Of a stretch of 64,000 nucleotides of DNA, positions 44,252 to 53,115 are shown in pieces. Position numbers and translations under genes: made by a program. The notes beneath the pieces are model-generated. The model saw only the letters and a program-made list of their open reading frames with translations, ran no database searches and was not told where the DNA came from. The stretch's first letter is position 1. Each line of letters begins with the position of its first letter. Location: the NCBI GenBank assembly GCA_024103495.1, contig JAGFIQ010000105.1, positions 1-64,000 on the forward strand, written 5' to 3'. The DNA comes from Aridibacter famidurans. GTDB taxonomy: Bacteria; Acidobacteriota; Blastocatellia; Pyrinomonadales; Pyrinomonadaceae.

Positions 44252-44453
44252 AAAAGGACTGAGGACTGAGGCAAGAACAAGTACAGAGATGAAAGGACTG
44301 AGGACCGAGGCAAGAACAAGTACTGAGATGAAAGGACTGAGGACTGAGCATTTTGCTTGACACTCTTCATCTCTATTGATCATTCTCCCTCAGTCCTCAG
44401 TCCTCAGTCCTCAGTCCTCAGTCCTCAGTCCTCAGTCCTCAGTCCTCAGTCCC
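44252..44453. repeat. Heptamer tracts: AGGACTG side and CAGTCCT side, inverted
   Basis: Direct repeats of a 39-bp unit (44252 onward, containing AAAGGACTGAGGACTGAGGC) are followed after a gap by CAGTCCT repeated eight times plus one CAGTCCC (44391-44453), in exact 7-base register. The two sides are complementary, so the region can form a large fold-back. It lies between dapA and the acyl-CoA synthetase gene, both on the minus strand. No ORF is supported. Confidence 0.9.
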
Positions 44454-44501
44454 GATTTTCGCTTCGCTCACTGCACGCGGGACGCGTGCGTTCCGTCCTT
44501 G

Positions 44502-46331
44502 TCAGCTGCCGCAAATCTCGTCGATCGCCTCGGAATACTTCTCGTTTATCACGCTGCGCTTGATCTTCAGAGTCGGGGTCATCTCGCCCTTGTCTATCGA
44601 GAACTCGTTCGGCAAAAGATATACCCGCTTGACGCGTTCAAAGTCGCTCGCCTCTTTCGTGAACCTGATCGCGTCGTTCTGCACCCGTTTCACGACGTGA
44701 CGGTTCTCGCACAGTTCTTCCCTCGTACCCGAAGCGTCGATGCCTTCGTCCTTTATCGTCTGCCGAAGCGCTTCCCAGTCCGGCACTATCAACGCTCCGA
44801 CCTGTTTTCGCGAATCTCCTACCACGATCGCCTGGGCCACAAGCGGCGACTGCTTCAGGAGGCTCTCGACCTGCTGGGGAGCGACGTACTTGCCGTTGGA
44901 GAGCTTGAAAAGGTCCTTGATCCGGTCGGTGATATAGAAGTGTCCGTCGTCATCCTGATAGCCGACGTCGCCGGTGTGATACCAGCCGTCGGCGTCGAGC
45001 GCCTTGGAAGTTTCCTCGGGCTTGTTGAAGTAGCCGCGCATCACGTTTTCTCCGCGGATCAGGATCTCGCCGTCCTTTTCGGCGACCTTCATCTCGATAT
45101 CCTTGAACGGCACGCCGATGGAACCGACCTTGTTGTCTTCGGGCCGGTTCGCGCACACGATGCACGCCTCCGTCATTCCGTATCCCTGAAGGATCGGGAT
45201 GCCGGCCGCCCAGAACGCGTATGAAAGCTTCTTCGAAAGAGGCGCCCCTCCGGAAACAAAGAACCGAAGCTCGCCTCCCACCCCCTCTCTCCATTTGGAG
45301 AAAACAAGCCGGCTCGCAAGTGCGTGCTTCGCCCTGAGCGCCGGCGAAATGAATTTGTGGTTGTCGACGGCCTCCCAGTAGTCCTGGCCGACTTTCAACG
45401 ACCAGTTGAAGAGCTTCGTCTTGACGCCTCCCGCGGCGCGGCCCTTCTTCACGATCTTGTGGTAAACCTGCTCGAAAAGTCTCGGGACGGCTGTCATTAT
45501 CGTCGGTCTCACTTCCTGCAAATGCCCGGCGAGCTGCTCGAACGCCGAGCAGTAGTGCACCGCGACCCCGTTGCAGCTGAGCACGTAAAACACCGCACGT
45601 TCGAAAATATGAGAAAGCGGGAGTACCGAAAGCGAGCGGTCGGAGGAAATTATCGGAAGACCGTATGAGATCGATAGCACGTTCGAGGCAAAGTTCCCGT
45701 GCGTCAGCATCACGCCTTTCGGCTCTCCGGTCGTGCCCGATGTGTAAATGATCGTAGCAAGCTGGTCCGGTTCCAGCGCGTCGAGAATTCTTTCGAACTC
45801 CTTCTCGTCTATCTCTTCGCGCTTCGACCCGAGCTCCTCCAGGTCAGCCAGGGAGATCGCGCGGTTGTCGTGTTCGGGCATTTCATCTTCGTCAAAGAAG
45901 ACTATCTTTTCCAAATGCTCGACCGACTGGACGGCCTTCTCGACGTGTTCCCAGAGCTTCTTGCCCGAAACTATCAGCGCTCTAGAACCGGAATCCTCGA
46001 GGATGTACCTGACCTGCTCAACAGCCTGCGTCGTATAGATCGGCACGATCACTCCGCCGATGGAAAGCACGCCGAGGTCGCTCAAAGACCATTCGGGGCG
46101 GTTCTCGGAGATGATCGCGACCTTGTCGTCCTTTCCGAATCCCAGCTCGGAGAATCCGAGCGCGATACGTCGGATCCTCTCGATAGCTTCTTCGCCCGAG
46201 ATATGCTGCCAGTTCCCGTTGTTCTTGTAATTCAGCGCGTCGGGCTTGCCGTATCTGCGGAACGCCTCGATACAGAAATGCGGAAGTGTCTGCGGGAAAT
46301 CATTGAATCCTTCGACGTTATCGACGGTCAT
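44502..46331 (-). CDS. Long-chain acyl-CoA synthetase (AMP-binding)
   Basis: This 609-residue protein activates fatty acids with ATP and CoA. The P-loop YTSGTTGEPKGVMLTHGN is at about 198-215. The acyl-adenylate motifs QGYGMTEA, YHTGDVGYQDDDGHFYITDR and LFKLSNGKYVAP follow. The last catalytic-lysine segment reads GEMTPTLKIKRSVI. It feeds beta-oxidation, so it fits with the fadN-fadA-fadE genes 18-25 kb upstream. No FadR-type operator is seen in front of it. Confidence 0.92.
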   Translation of the reverse strand: MTVDNVEGFNDFPQTLPHFCIEAFRRYGKPDALNYKNNGNWQHISGEEAIERIRRIALGFSELGFGKDDKVAIISENRPEWSLSDLGVLSIGGVIVPIYTTQAVEQVRYILEDSGSRALIVSGKKLWEHVEKAVQSVEHLEKIVFFDEDEMPEHDNRAISLADLEELGSKREEIDEKEFERILDALEPDQLATIIYTSGTTGEPKGVMLTHGNFASNVLSISYGLPIISSDRSLSVLPLSHIFERAVFYVLSCNGVAVHYCSAFEQLAGHLQEVRPTIMTAVPRLFEQVYHKIVKKGRAAGGVKTKLFNWSLKVGQDYWEAVDNHKFISPALRAKHALASRLVFSKWREGVGGELRFFVSGGAPLSKKLSYAFWAAGIPILQGYGMTEACIVCANRPEDNKVGSIGVPFKDIEMKVAEKDGEILIRGENVMRGYFNKPEETSKALDADGWYHTGDVGYQDDDGHFYITDRIKDLFKLSNGKYVAPQQVESLLKQSPLVAQAIVVGDSRKQVGALIVPDWEALRQTIKDEGIDASGTREELCENRHVVKRVQNDAIRFTKEASDFERVKRVYLLPNEFSIDKGEMTPTLKIKRSVINEKYSEAIDEICGS

Positions 46332-46426
46332 CTGGCTGCGGCCCCTTGATATCGTGTTCGTTCCGGGCGGCGTACGCCGCGCCGGCCATCCCTCTGAATC
46401 CGAAAAGACGGGTGCAAAAACACCAA

Positions 46427-46457
46427 ATTATATACTTTCGGCGGGAGTTTATCACAA
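46427..46457 (-). promoter_or_regulatory. Possible sigma-70 promoter of the acyl-CoA synthetase gene
   Basis: On the minus strand TTGTGA (46452-46457) and TATATA/TATAAT (46427-46434) are spaced 17-19 bases apart depending on the -10 register. The gene starts about 100 bases downstream. Confidence 0.4.
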
Positions 46458-46494
46458 TCGGGGAACGCGTTGACCCGGCCAACAAGTGAAGAAC

Positions 46495-46543
46495 GCCGGC
46501 AGGGCGGACCGCTTCGACCCGATACGGATCACCCTCTGCCGGC
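46495..46543 (-). terminator. Hairpin after the USP gene at 46567
   Basis: The arms GCCGGCAG (46495-46502) and CTGCCGGC (46536-46543) pair perfectly. The trailing sequence on the minus strand is only weakly T-rich (GTTCTTCAC). It separates the stress-island transcript from the acyl-CoA synthetase promoter. Confidence 0.45.
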
Positions 46544-46566
46544 GGCTTCAAACCTTCCCCGGATCG

Positions 46567-47031
46567 TCAGTCTTCTGCCGGCTTTCTCACGACAAGCACG
46601 GAACAGGGCGCATACTTCACAACGGCGTCCGACACGGAGCCGATCAGCATACGCTTCACGAAGCCGTATCCGTGGGAACCCACGACGATCAGGTCGGCGT
46701 TCCAGTTCTCGGCATCTTCGACGATCGCTCCTTTTGTCGAGCGGCTGAAGAACACTTCGTTCTCGACCGTGACGTCTCTGCCTTCGAGCTTCTCCTTAAG
46801 CCTCTTCGAAGCCGTCGCGACCACGTCTTCGGCGTTCTTTTCGGCCTCCTTCTCCGCTTCCGCGTAGTAGTTGGTCGAGACACCGAATGGCTCGACGCCG
46901 ACCGGCGCCAAAGGCTCCACAATTGATATCACGCGGACCACGGACGGCTCGGCAAAAGCAAGCATCCCGGCGCATTTGTCGATCGCCGCGTTGCTGTAAT
47001 CCGATCCGTCAGTCGCTACAAGAACTCTCAT
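46567..47031 (-). CDS. Universal stress protein, single domain
   Basis: This 154-residue USP starts MRVLVATDGSDYSNAAIDKC. The ATP-binding motif G-x2-G-x9-G-S is in VVGSHGYGFVKRMLIGSVSD. The ending is PCSVLVVRKPAED. It lies 43 bases after the DUF5335 gene on the same strand, so both are probably read from the sigma-54 promoter at 47538. USPs bind ATP and aid survival under starvation, oxygen limitation or oxidative stress. Confidence 0.92.
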   Translation of the reverse strand: MRVLVATDGSDYSNAAIDKCAGMLAFAEPSVVRVISIVEPLAPVGVEPFGVSTNYYAEAEKEAEKNAEDVVATASKRLKEKLEGRDVTVENEVFFSRSTKGAIVEDAENWNADLIVVGSHGYGFVKRMLIGSVSDAVVKYAPCSVLVVRKPAED

Positions 47032-47074
47032 CTTTCCTCCCTGCGAAAATCGCTGGCTCTTTGGACCGCGCGCG

Positions 47075-47458
47075 TCAGGCGCTCGCGGTCCAGTACGCTC
47101 CGTAACCTGTCTTTATCGGCATCGGCTCGAGGATCCTCATAAGCGTTTTCGTGCCGTCGGCCTCCTCGATCTCGAGGATCCCGCCCTGATCGTGCTCATC
47201 GGCGAGGAATGCCACCTTCTCCGGATCGAAGATGTTGTGCGCCTGATGATCATCCGTGTTCTTGCCCAGGAGGATCTCGATCACCCTCTTGCCGCCTTTC
47301 GACTCGAACGTGACGCCTTTCAAAGGCAGTCCGTCGCTCAGCATCTGATCGCCGATCTCGCGGTTTATCACTTCCAGGTTTGTCGTCCACTCGAAGCGCC
47401 GCTTTGTCAGGTCATCCAGAAAATTGCCCCATTCTTCTCTCGGTATGTTCAACGTCAT
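47075..47458 (-). CDS. DUF5335 family protein
   Basis: This 127-residue protein opens MTLNIPREEWGNFLDDLTKR and continues RRFEWTTNLEVINREIGDQM. The second half (GKRVIEILLGKNTDDHQAHN; GGILEIEEADGTKTLMRILE) completes a small mixed fold that I assign to DUF5335. There is no signal peptide. It is the first gene of the operon leading to the USP at 46567. The function is unknown; a role in stress is inferred only from position and promoter. Confidence 0.75.
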   Translation of the reverse strand: MTLNIPREEWGNFLDDLTKRRFEWTTNLEVINREIGDQMLSDGLPLKGVTFESKGGKRVIEILLGKNTDDHQAHNIFDPEKVAFLADEHDQGGILEIEEADGTKTLMRILEPMPIKTGYGAYWTASA

Positions 47459-47507
47459 CGTTCACCTCCGTTAAAGCCCGGCCCCGGGCGAATGCCCGGA
47501 ACCGCTT

Positions 47508-47523
47508 TGGAAGGGCGATTGCC
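47508..47523 (+). promoter_or_regulatory. Weak sigma-54-type element (plus strand)
   Basis: TGGAAG-N5-TTGC has the correct GG-N10-GC geometry and a perfect -12 half, but only a partial -24 half. It could drive the USP gene at 47720, with a long leader of about 185 bases. It is weaker than the other four sites, so it is held at low confidence. Confidence 0.35.
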
Positions 47524-47537
47524 CGTAAACATAACAC

Positions 47538-47553
47538 AGCAACCGATGTGCCT
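47538..47553 (-). promoter_or_regulatory. Sigma-54 (-24/-12) promoter of DUF5335-USP
   Basis: The minus strand reads AGGCACATCGGTTGCT, matching GGCAC-N5-TTGC at every conserved position. The start of transcription would be near 47527, giving a leader of about 70 bases to the ATG at 47458. Upstream lie CGCGGAA/TTCCGCG motifs (47593-47636), the right position for an enhancer-binding protein. Confidence 0.8.
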
Positions 47554-47614
47554 CCGTAAAGTCCTTACAATACGGGATTTATTAGTCAAGTGCCGCGGAA
47601 TTTCGAGCGGGCGG

Positions 47615-47636
47615 CGCGGAAATTCACGGTTCCGCG
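47615..47636. promoter_or_regulatory. Candidate enhancer site (CGCGGAA-N8-TTCCGCG)
   Basis: A perfect 7-bp inverted repeat with an 8-base spacer lies about 62 bases upstream of the -24 box at 47553. A related CCGCGGAATTTCG is at 47593-47605. The same heptamer appears upstream of the other strong sigma-54 sites. It is a candidate binding site for the NtrC-type regulator coded at 57280. Confidence 0.45.
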
Positions 47637-47719
47637 ATGCCCGATCGCGGATCGGTCAGGCGCGTGGAAAACATCGCTGAATTCTGATAGATTCTGCGAA
47701 AGACTGTGGAGAGAATGCG

Positions 47720-48175
47720 ATGAACATACTGCTTCCGACCGACGGGTCCGAGTTCAGCATCGAGGCGGCGCGCGCCTGTGCCGAACAGGCTGCGAAGAAC
47801 GACGACGCCGTCGTCAGGGTCATCTCCGTGATCGAGACGCTCGTCCCGGACGAACCGCTCGAAACTGCAAGCGAGTACTACGAAGCGGTCGCGGAAGCCT
47901 CAAGGGAAGCCGCCGAAGAGCACGTCGCGCTGGCCCGCCGGATCATCCTCGACGATCCGCGCAACGCCGACCTCACGGTCGAAACAAAGACGATGAGCGG
48001 CAAGCCCGACAGAGTGATAATCAACGAGTGCGAGGACTGGCCCGCGGACCTCGTCATAATGGGCTCACACGGATACGGTTTCTGGGCGCGCACGCTGCTC
48101 GGCTCCGTATCGGATTCCGTAGTGCATCACGCGCCGTGTTCAGTGCTCATCGTCAGAAAGCCGAGGGCAGCCTGA
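47720..48175 (+). CDS. Universal stress protein, single domain
   Basis: This 151-residue USP starts MNILLPTDGSEFSIEAARAC. The ATP motif is in IMGSHGYGFWARTLLGSVSD, and the end is PCSVLIVRKPRAA. Its stop is 11 bases from the stop of the next USP gene, which is coded on the other strand. The RBS GGAGAG lies upstream of the ATG. It is divergent from the DUF5335-USP operon and may use the weaker sigma-54 element at 47508. Confidence 0.92.
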   Translation: MNILLPTDGSEFSIEAARACAEQAAKNDDAVVRVISVIETLVPDEPLETASEYYEAVAEASREAAEEHVALARRIILDDPRNADLTVETKTMSGKPDRVIINECEDWPADLVIMGSHGYGFWARTLLGSVSDSVVHHAPCSVLIVRKPRAA

Positions 48176-48186
48176 GATAACTCGGT

Positions 48187-48663
48187 CTATTCTTCCGCTG
48201 CCGGGGGCTCGCCCGGGAACCGTACTATCAGGACAGAGCAAGGCGCCAGGTGGACGACCGAATCGGACACCGACCCGAGAAGGGTCCTCTCCCAGTAACC
48301 GTACCCGTGCGATCCGACGACAACCAGGTCGGCCTCCCATTCTTCGGCCGTCTTGACGATCTCCCTCGAGATCGATCCGGTGAGAACTTCTTCTGTGATC
48401 TCAAATCCTTTTTCCGGAAGCGCCTCACGAAGCGCGCCTGCCGCCTTTCCGACGAACTCTTTCGCCTGATCGACGGAGAAGTTCTGCATCTGGCTGTAGT
48501 ATGGCGCGGCGCCCGCCGCCGCGGCAGCTCCCAGGGGTGCCAGCCTCTGTATTACCGAAAGTACCTTTATCTCGGCATTCTCGTGAGGACCGAACAGGTT
48601 CTCGCAGAACCGGATCGCCTCGTCCCCGAATCTCGAACCGTCTATTGCAAGCAGGATCTTCAT
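48187..48663 (-). CDS. Universal stress protein, single domain
   Basis: The ATG at 48663 (MKILLAIDGSRFGDEAIRFC) follows GGAGGAG closely and gives 158 residues. An upstream in-frame start at 48750 overlaps the sigma-54 element, so it cannot be used if that promoter is active. The ATP motif is VVGSHGYGYWERTLLGSVSD. A Gly/Ala-rich insertion (GAAAAAGAAPYYSQ) lies near residue 60. It is read from the strong sigma-54 promoter at 48746. Confidence 0.92.
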   Translation of the reverse strand: MKILLAIDGSRFGDEAIRFCENLFGPHENAEIKVLSVIQRLAPLGAAAAAGAAPYYSQMQNFSVDQAKEFVGKAAGALREALPEKGFEITEEVLTGSISREIVKTAEEWEADLVVVGSHGYGYWERTLLGSVSDSVVHLAPCSVLIVRFPGEPPAAEE

Positions 48664-48745
48664 TACTCCTCCCCGTGCCGGGGTGATCAAACGATCAATC
48701 CATAGTTCGTTTGCCCGGAACTTATTTCTCCTGTTAACTTTATGG

Positions 48746-48761
48746 GGCAACGGGCGTGCCT
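48746..48761 (-). promoter_or_regulatory. Sigma-54 (-24/-12) promoter of the USP gene at 48187
   Basis: The minus strand reads AGGCACGCCCGTTGCC, again matching GGCAC-N5-TTGC exactly. Together with the site at 47538 it shares an extended CGGAGGCAC...GTTGC context. The predicted transcript start is near 48735, about 72 bases before the ATG at 48663. Confidence 0.8.
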
Positions 48762-48842
48762 CCGGGGAAGCCCGGAATAGTACGCTTCGAGCCCGGTTTT
48801 ACGGGCTTTGCCGCCCGTGCGGGTACGCCGCGGCGAGCGCTT

Positions 48843-48856
48843 CGCGGAAAATTCCG
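48843..48856. promoter_or_regulatory. Candidate enhancer site (CGCGGAAAATTCCG)
   Basis: CGCGGAAAATTCCG contains a CGGAA-N2-TTCCG inverted repeat. It is about 82 bases upstream of the -24 box at 48761 and 40 bases upstream of the alcohol dehydrogenase start. Confidence 0.4.
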
Positions 48857-48895
48857 TCATCGGGTGCCGAAAATCACCGGATCAGCGAGAACGAT

Positions 48896-49903
48896 ATGAA
48901 AGGCTGTCTCCTGGAAAAGCAGGCCAATGCCGAATCGAGGCCCCTGAATTACACAGAGGTCCCGGACCCCGAACCCGGGCCGGGCGAGCTTCTCGTGCGG
49001 GTTATCTGCTGCGGAGTCTGCCGGACCGATCTTCACGTCGTCGAAGGCGATCTGGAACCGCGAAAGATGCCCCTGATCCCGGGTCATCAGATCGTCGGCG
49101 AGGTTGTCGATGCCGGGAAGGGCGCCGAAGGACATCCGGCCGGATCGATCATCGGAGGCGCCTGGTTGAACCGGACCTGCGGGACCTGCAGGTTCTGCAC
49201 CTCCGGAAGGGAGAATCTGTGCGACTCGCCGGATTTCACGGGCTGGACTCGCGACGGGGGATTCGCGGAGTACGCCGTGATCCCCGCCTCGTTCGCGTAC
49301 CCGATCCCACCGGGCATCGAGCCGGTCAACGCCGCTCCGCTGATGTGCGCCGGGATCATCGGCTACAGGGCGATGAAGCTGACCGGGATCGAAGACTGGC
49401 AGGGAGCCCGTTTGGGCATCTACGGATTCGGGGCCGCCGGGCACGTCGCTATCCAGCTCGCGAGGCACCGCGGGGCCGACGTTTACGTAGCGACCCGCGA
49501 CAGGGAGAGGCATCAGGCGCTGGCTGAGGATCTCGGTGCGGTTTGGGTCGGCGACACGTACGATATTCCCCCGGAGAAGCTTGACGCCTCGATCATCTTC
49601 GCCCCGGCGGGCGAGATCGTGCCACCCGCACTCGAGGCTCTCGAAAAAGGCGGATCGCTTGTGCTGGGCGGAATTCATATGAGCCCGATACCGGAATTCG
49701 AGTACTCTTTGATCTACGGCGAAAGGATCGTACGAAGCGTCGCGAACAACACAAGGGAAGACGGTGAGGAATTCCTGAAAGAAGCCGTCGAAGCCGGGGT
49801 CAAGACCTCGGTCGAAACGTTCGGATTGGAGGAAGCGAACGACGCTCTAATCGCGCTCAAGACTGACGCGATCAAGGGAGCGGCCGTACTCGTTGTCAGT
49901 TGA
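48896..49903 (+). CDS. Zinc-dependent alcohol dehydrogenase family protein
   Basis: This 335-residue enzyme has the catalytic zinc ligands in CCGVCRTDLHVVEG and IPGHQIVGEV and the structural zinc cysteines in CGTCRFCTSGRENLC. The NAD motif is IYGFGAAGHVAIQLARHRGA. It belongs to the AdhA/AdhP-like zinc alcohol dehydrogenases often found in stress islands. The start at 48896 gives MKGCLLEKQANAESRPLNYT; longer in-frame ORFs lack an RBS. It ends 12 bases from the trxC stop (convergent). No sigma-54 box is found in front of it. Confidence 0.9.
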   Translation: MKGCLLEKQANAESRPLNYTEVPDPEPGPGELLVRVICCGVCRTDLHVVEGDLEPRKMPLIPGHQIVGEVVDAGKGAEGHPAGSIIGGAWLNRTCGTCRFCTSGRENLCDSPDFTGWTRDGGFAEYAVIPASFAYPIPPGIEPVNAAPLMCAGIIGYRAMKLTGIEDWQGARLGIYGFGAAGHVAIQLARHRGADVYVATRDRERHQALAEDLGAVWVGDTYDIPPEKLDASIIFAPAGEIVPPALEALEKGGSLVLGGIHMSPIPEFEYSLIYGERIVRSVANNTREDGEEFLKEAVEAGVKTSVETFGLEEANDALIALKTDAIKGAAVLVVS

Positions 49904-49915
49904 CCGGCTTTAGTT

Positions 49916-50356
49916 TCAAATGAACCTCGAAAGGCGGTTCAGGATCGCCTCCCGGGACTGGAGTCCGATGAGACGGTCGACCTCTTTTCCTTCTTTGAGT
50001 ATCAGGAGGGTAGGGATGCTCTGCACGCCGAACCGAGAGGCCGTCAACGGGTTCCGGTCCACATCGAGCTTGCCGACCAGGGCTTTTCCCGCGAGCTCTT
50101 CCGAGAGCTTCTCGATCACGGGCGCGATCAGACGGCACGGGCCGCACCATTCCGCCCACAGGTCGAGCAAGACGGGAAGCTCTGCGGCATCGACCGTGGA
50201 TCCGAAGTTCGAATCGGTCACGATCAACGGTCCGTCCGCCGCGGCCTTCAAAGACTTCTTGCAGCGTCCGCAGACCGCGGCGGAGATCCTGGACGGATCG
50301 ATCCGGTTCTTCGCTCCGCACGATCCGCATTTGACGACGTTTGTTGACCCGGACAT
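49916..50356 (-). CDS. trxC: Thioredoxin 2 (with N-terminal zinc ribbon)
   Basis: This 146-residue TrxC-type protein has an N-terminal zinc ribbon (KCGSCGAKNRI; VCGRCKKSL, two CxxC pairs) and the thioredoxin active site AEWCGPCRLIAPV. The cis-proline is in QSIPTLLILK. It reduces disulfides under oxidative stress. The RBS TGGAG precedes the ATG by 8 bases. Its ATG abuts the ATG of the P-type ATPase on the other strand. Confidence 0.93.
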   Translation of the reverse strand: MSGSTNVVKCGSCGAKNRIDPSRISAAVCGRCKKSLKAAADGPLIVTDSNFGSTVDAAELPVLLDLWAEWCGPCRLIAPVIEKLSEELAGKALVGKLDVDRNPLTASRFGVQSIPTLLILKEGKEVDRLIGLQSREAILNRLSRFI

Positions 50357-53059
50357 ATGAGCGGCTCCAAAAAGGGTTACCCGGACAGTCTATCCAAAAC
50401 CGTGAACAGCGAACAAGCGGGAAACGGGCCGGTCCATTCGGCACCCGCTGACCGGGTACTTAGTGACCTCGGCGCCGATCCGGAAAAGGGCCTGACCGCG
50501 GACGACGCTTCAAAGAGGCTGAGGCGCGACGGTCCGAACAAGATCGTTTCGGCCGCGGGAACGCGCTGGTGGACTATGCTGCTCGGGCAGTTCAGAAGCA
50601 TAGTCATCTGGCTTCTCGCGTTCGCGGCGGCGGTCTCGTGGCTTACCGGAAACCCTCTTGAGGCGGCGGCGATCGTCGTCGTCCTTGTGATCAACGCGCT
50701 GATAGGCTTCGCGATCGAATGGCAGGCGGGCGTGGCGCTCGACGCGCTTCGCAAGCGCTCGAGGGCAAGGGCGCGCGTGCTGCGCAACGGCCGAGAGACC
50801 GTGATAGCCGCCGAAGAGCTCGTGCGCGGCGACATAGTCTCGCTGGCCGCGGGCGACAAGGTTCCCGCCGACGCCCGGGTCTTCGAATCATTTCATCTGG
50901 AGACCAACGAATCCACACTGACTGGCGAAAGCCTTCCCGTAGGAAAATCCACCGAACCGGTCGCGCCGGACCGGCCGCTCGCCGAACGCAGCCCTATGGT
51001 CTACCTGGGCTCGACGGTGACGTCCGGATACGCGAAGGCGGTGGTGACGGCAACGGGGGCGTTCACGGAGCTCGGGCGCGTGGGCAGTCTGATCTCCGAA
51101 GCTTCGGACGAGCGGACGCCCCTGGAAATAAGGCTTTCGAGGCTTGGCGAGAGGCTGGTTTACATCGTGCTTGCCATCGCCGCGGTGGTCCTCGCAGCGG
51201 GATACCTGCGTGGCGACGGGATCTGGATGATGCTTGAGGTCTCGATCAGCCTGGCGGTCGCCGCGGTTCCCGAAGGCCTGCCCGCCGTCACGACTCTGAT
51301 CCTCGCGCTTGGCGTGCTGAAGATGGCGCGCCGAAGAGCGATCGTGCGAAAGCTCGCGGCGGTCGAGACGCTCGGCAGCACGACGGTGATCTGCACTGAC
51401 AAGACCGGAACATTGACCGAGAACCGCATCTCCGTCCGGGAATTCCACTGCGCCGACGGTTCCGTCGTTTCGGTCGCCGATAGCGGCTCGCTTTCCGACA
51501 CGCAGCTGCGGATCGTTCGCGCGGGAGTCCTGTGCAACGACGCTTCGATCGATTCGATCGACGACGAAGCTGCCTCGGAGCTCGGCGATCCGACGGAAAC
51601 GGCACTTCTTGCCGCCGCCGACCGGCTCGGTGTTCCGCCGGCGGCTTTGCGTTCCGGAGCCCGCCTCGTGGAAGAAATGCCATTCGATCCGGCTTCGAAA
51701 AGGATGACGGCGTCCTGGGAAATCGAGGACGGCACCGTCCGCGCGTTTCTCAAAGGAGCGCCCGCTGTCGTCCTCGATGCCTGCGAAGAATATCTAAGCG
51801 AAGGCGGAGAGATCCGCAAGATGAAGGAAGAAACCCGCGAGCGGTTCCTGGAACTGAACCGGGACCTGGCGGGACGCGCATTCAGGGTGCTGGCCTTCGC
51901 GGACAAGGACCTTCAAAACGGAAATCTCGACGATCCGGATTCGGGGTTCGTTTTCCTTGGGTTCTCGGCGATGAGCGATCCTCTCAGATCGGAGGCCGCC
52001 GACGCGGTGGCCGCCGCACGCGGCGCAGGTATCCGGATCATAATGCTGACGGGCGACCAGCTGAAAACCGCGGCCGCCATCGCTAATGAGCTCGGCCTTG
52101 CATCTCGAGAGGATGCGGCAGTCCACGCTTCGGAACTCGCAAGGGCAGGTTCCTCCGGGATGATGCCCCTTCTGAAACGGGCGGAGGTCTTCGCGAGGGT
52201 CTCTCCGGAGGACAAGTTCAGGATCGTGAAAGCGCTTCAGGATGCCGGCGAGGTCGTCGCGGTCACGGGCGACGGCGTCAACGACGCGCCGGCTATGAAG
52301 CAGGCGAACATAGGCGTCGCGATGGGGATGCGCGGGACCGAGGTCGCGAAGGAATCGGCAGACATCGTCCTGACGGATGACAATTTCGCGACCATCGTCA
52401 ATGCCATCGAGAGCGGACGGACGATCTATTCGAACATACTGCGTTTCGTGCACATGATGTTCTCGCACAACCTTGGAGAGGTTCTGCTGATCTTCATCGC
52501 GATCCTCGCCGGCCTTCCGCTTCCGCTTCTGCCGCTTCAGATACTCTGGGTCAACCTTGTCACGGATGTCTTCCCCGCGCTTGCGCTGGCTGTCGAGCCG
52601 CCTACGGAGAATGTAATGAAGCGTCCGCCGAGGCCGCCGGGGACGCGTATGCTTTCGCGCGGATTTCTCACGCTGGTCGGATGGCAGGGAACTATGCTCG
52701 GGGTGATATCGCTCGCGGCCTACCTTTGGGCACTGGGGGTTTACGGGGAAGGCGAGCACGCCCGAACGATCGCGCTTCTGGCGCTGATCGGCGTACAGCT
52801 CGGGCATTTCTTCAACTGCCGGTCCAGAATACGATCGGTCTTCAACCGGCCGTTCTCAAATCCCTGGATATTCGCGGCGGCGGGAGCGGTGGTCGCTCTG
52901 CAGGCGGTCGCGGTGTTCTGGCAGCCGCTGGCAGGCGTGCTTGGGGTCACGACGCCGACCGCTGGAGATCTTCCGGTCCTTGCGGCGGCGATCGCACTTC
53001 CGGTACTGATCGTGGAGATCACAAAGGCCGTTGCGCGTTACCGGCTGCGAACGGCCTGA
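50357..53059 (+). CDS. Cation-translocating P-type ATPase (Ca2+/PMR1-SERCA class)
   Basis: This 900-residue pump has the phosphorylation site DKTGTLTEN, the actuator loop TGES, the TM4 motif VPEGLPA and the hinge TGDGVNDAPA. The PEGLPA motif in TM4 and the Cation_ATPase_N and C domains point to a Ca2+-type or Mg2+/monovalent-cation pump, not a heavy-metal pump. The mycobacterial DosR regulon contains a related ATPase (CtpF). A GTG at 50402 is an alternative start because the ATG at 50357 has no clear RBS. Confidence 0.92.
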   Translation: MSGSKKGYPDSLSKTVNSEQAGNGPVHSAPADRVLSDLGADPEKGLTADDASKRLRRDGPNKIVSAAGTRWWTMLLGQFRSIVIWLLAFAAAVSWLTGNPLEAAAIVVVLVINALIGFAIEWQAGVALDALRKRSRARARVLRNGRETVIAAEELVRGDIVSLAAGDKVPADARVFESFHLETNESTLTGESLPVGKSTEPVAPDRPLAERSPMVYLGSTVTSGYAKAVVTATGAFTELGRVGSLISEASDERTPLEIRLSRLGERLVYIVLAIAAVVLAAGYLRGDGIWMMLEVSISLAVAAVPEGLPAVTTLILALGVLKMARRRAIVRKLAAVETLGSTTVICTDKTGTLTENRISVREFHCADGSVVSVADSGSLSDTQLRIVRAGVLCNDASIDSIDDEAASELGDPTETALLAAADRLGVPPAALRSGARLVEEMPFDPASKRMTASWEIEDGTVRAFLKGAPAVVLDACEEYLSEGGEIRKMKEETRERFLELNRDLAGRAFRVLAFADKDLQNGNLDDPDSGFVFLGFSAMSDPLRSEAADAVAAARGAGIRIIMLTGDQLKTAAAIANELGLASREDAAVHASELARAGSSGMMPLLKRAEVFARVSPEDKFRIVKALQDAGEVVAVTGDGVNDAPAMKQANIGVAMGMRGTEVAKESADIVLTDDNFATIVNAIESGRTIYSNILRFVHMMFSHNLGEVLLIFIAILAGLPLPLLPLQILWVNLVTDVFPALALAVEPPTENVMKRPPRPPGTRMLSRGFLTLVGWQGTMLGVISLAAYLWALGVYGEGEHARTIALLALIGVQLGHFFNCRSRIRSVFNRPFSNPWIFAAAGAVVALQAVAVFWQPLAGVLGVTTPTAGDLPVLAAAIALPVLIVEITKAVARYRLRTA

Positions 53060-53115
53060 GGCAGTGCGTGAGTGGACGGACCTGTCCCCGTTTCGGGGAG
53101 GAAGGCGGGCCCCCG

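Noticed and set aside
44391..44453. CAGTCCT tandem repeats as a CRISPR array
   Set aside because: The units are 7 bases with no spacers and there are no cas genes.
48664..48895. A sigma-54 promoter for the alcohol dehydrogenase gene on the plus strand
   Set aside because: No TGGCA-N6-TTGC geometry is found. The closest plus-strand GG-N10-GC matches lack both conserved flanks.
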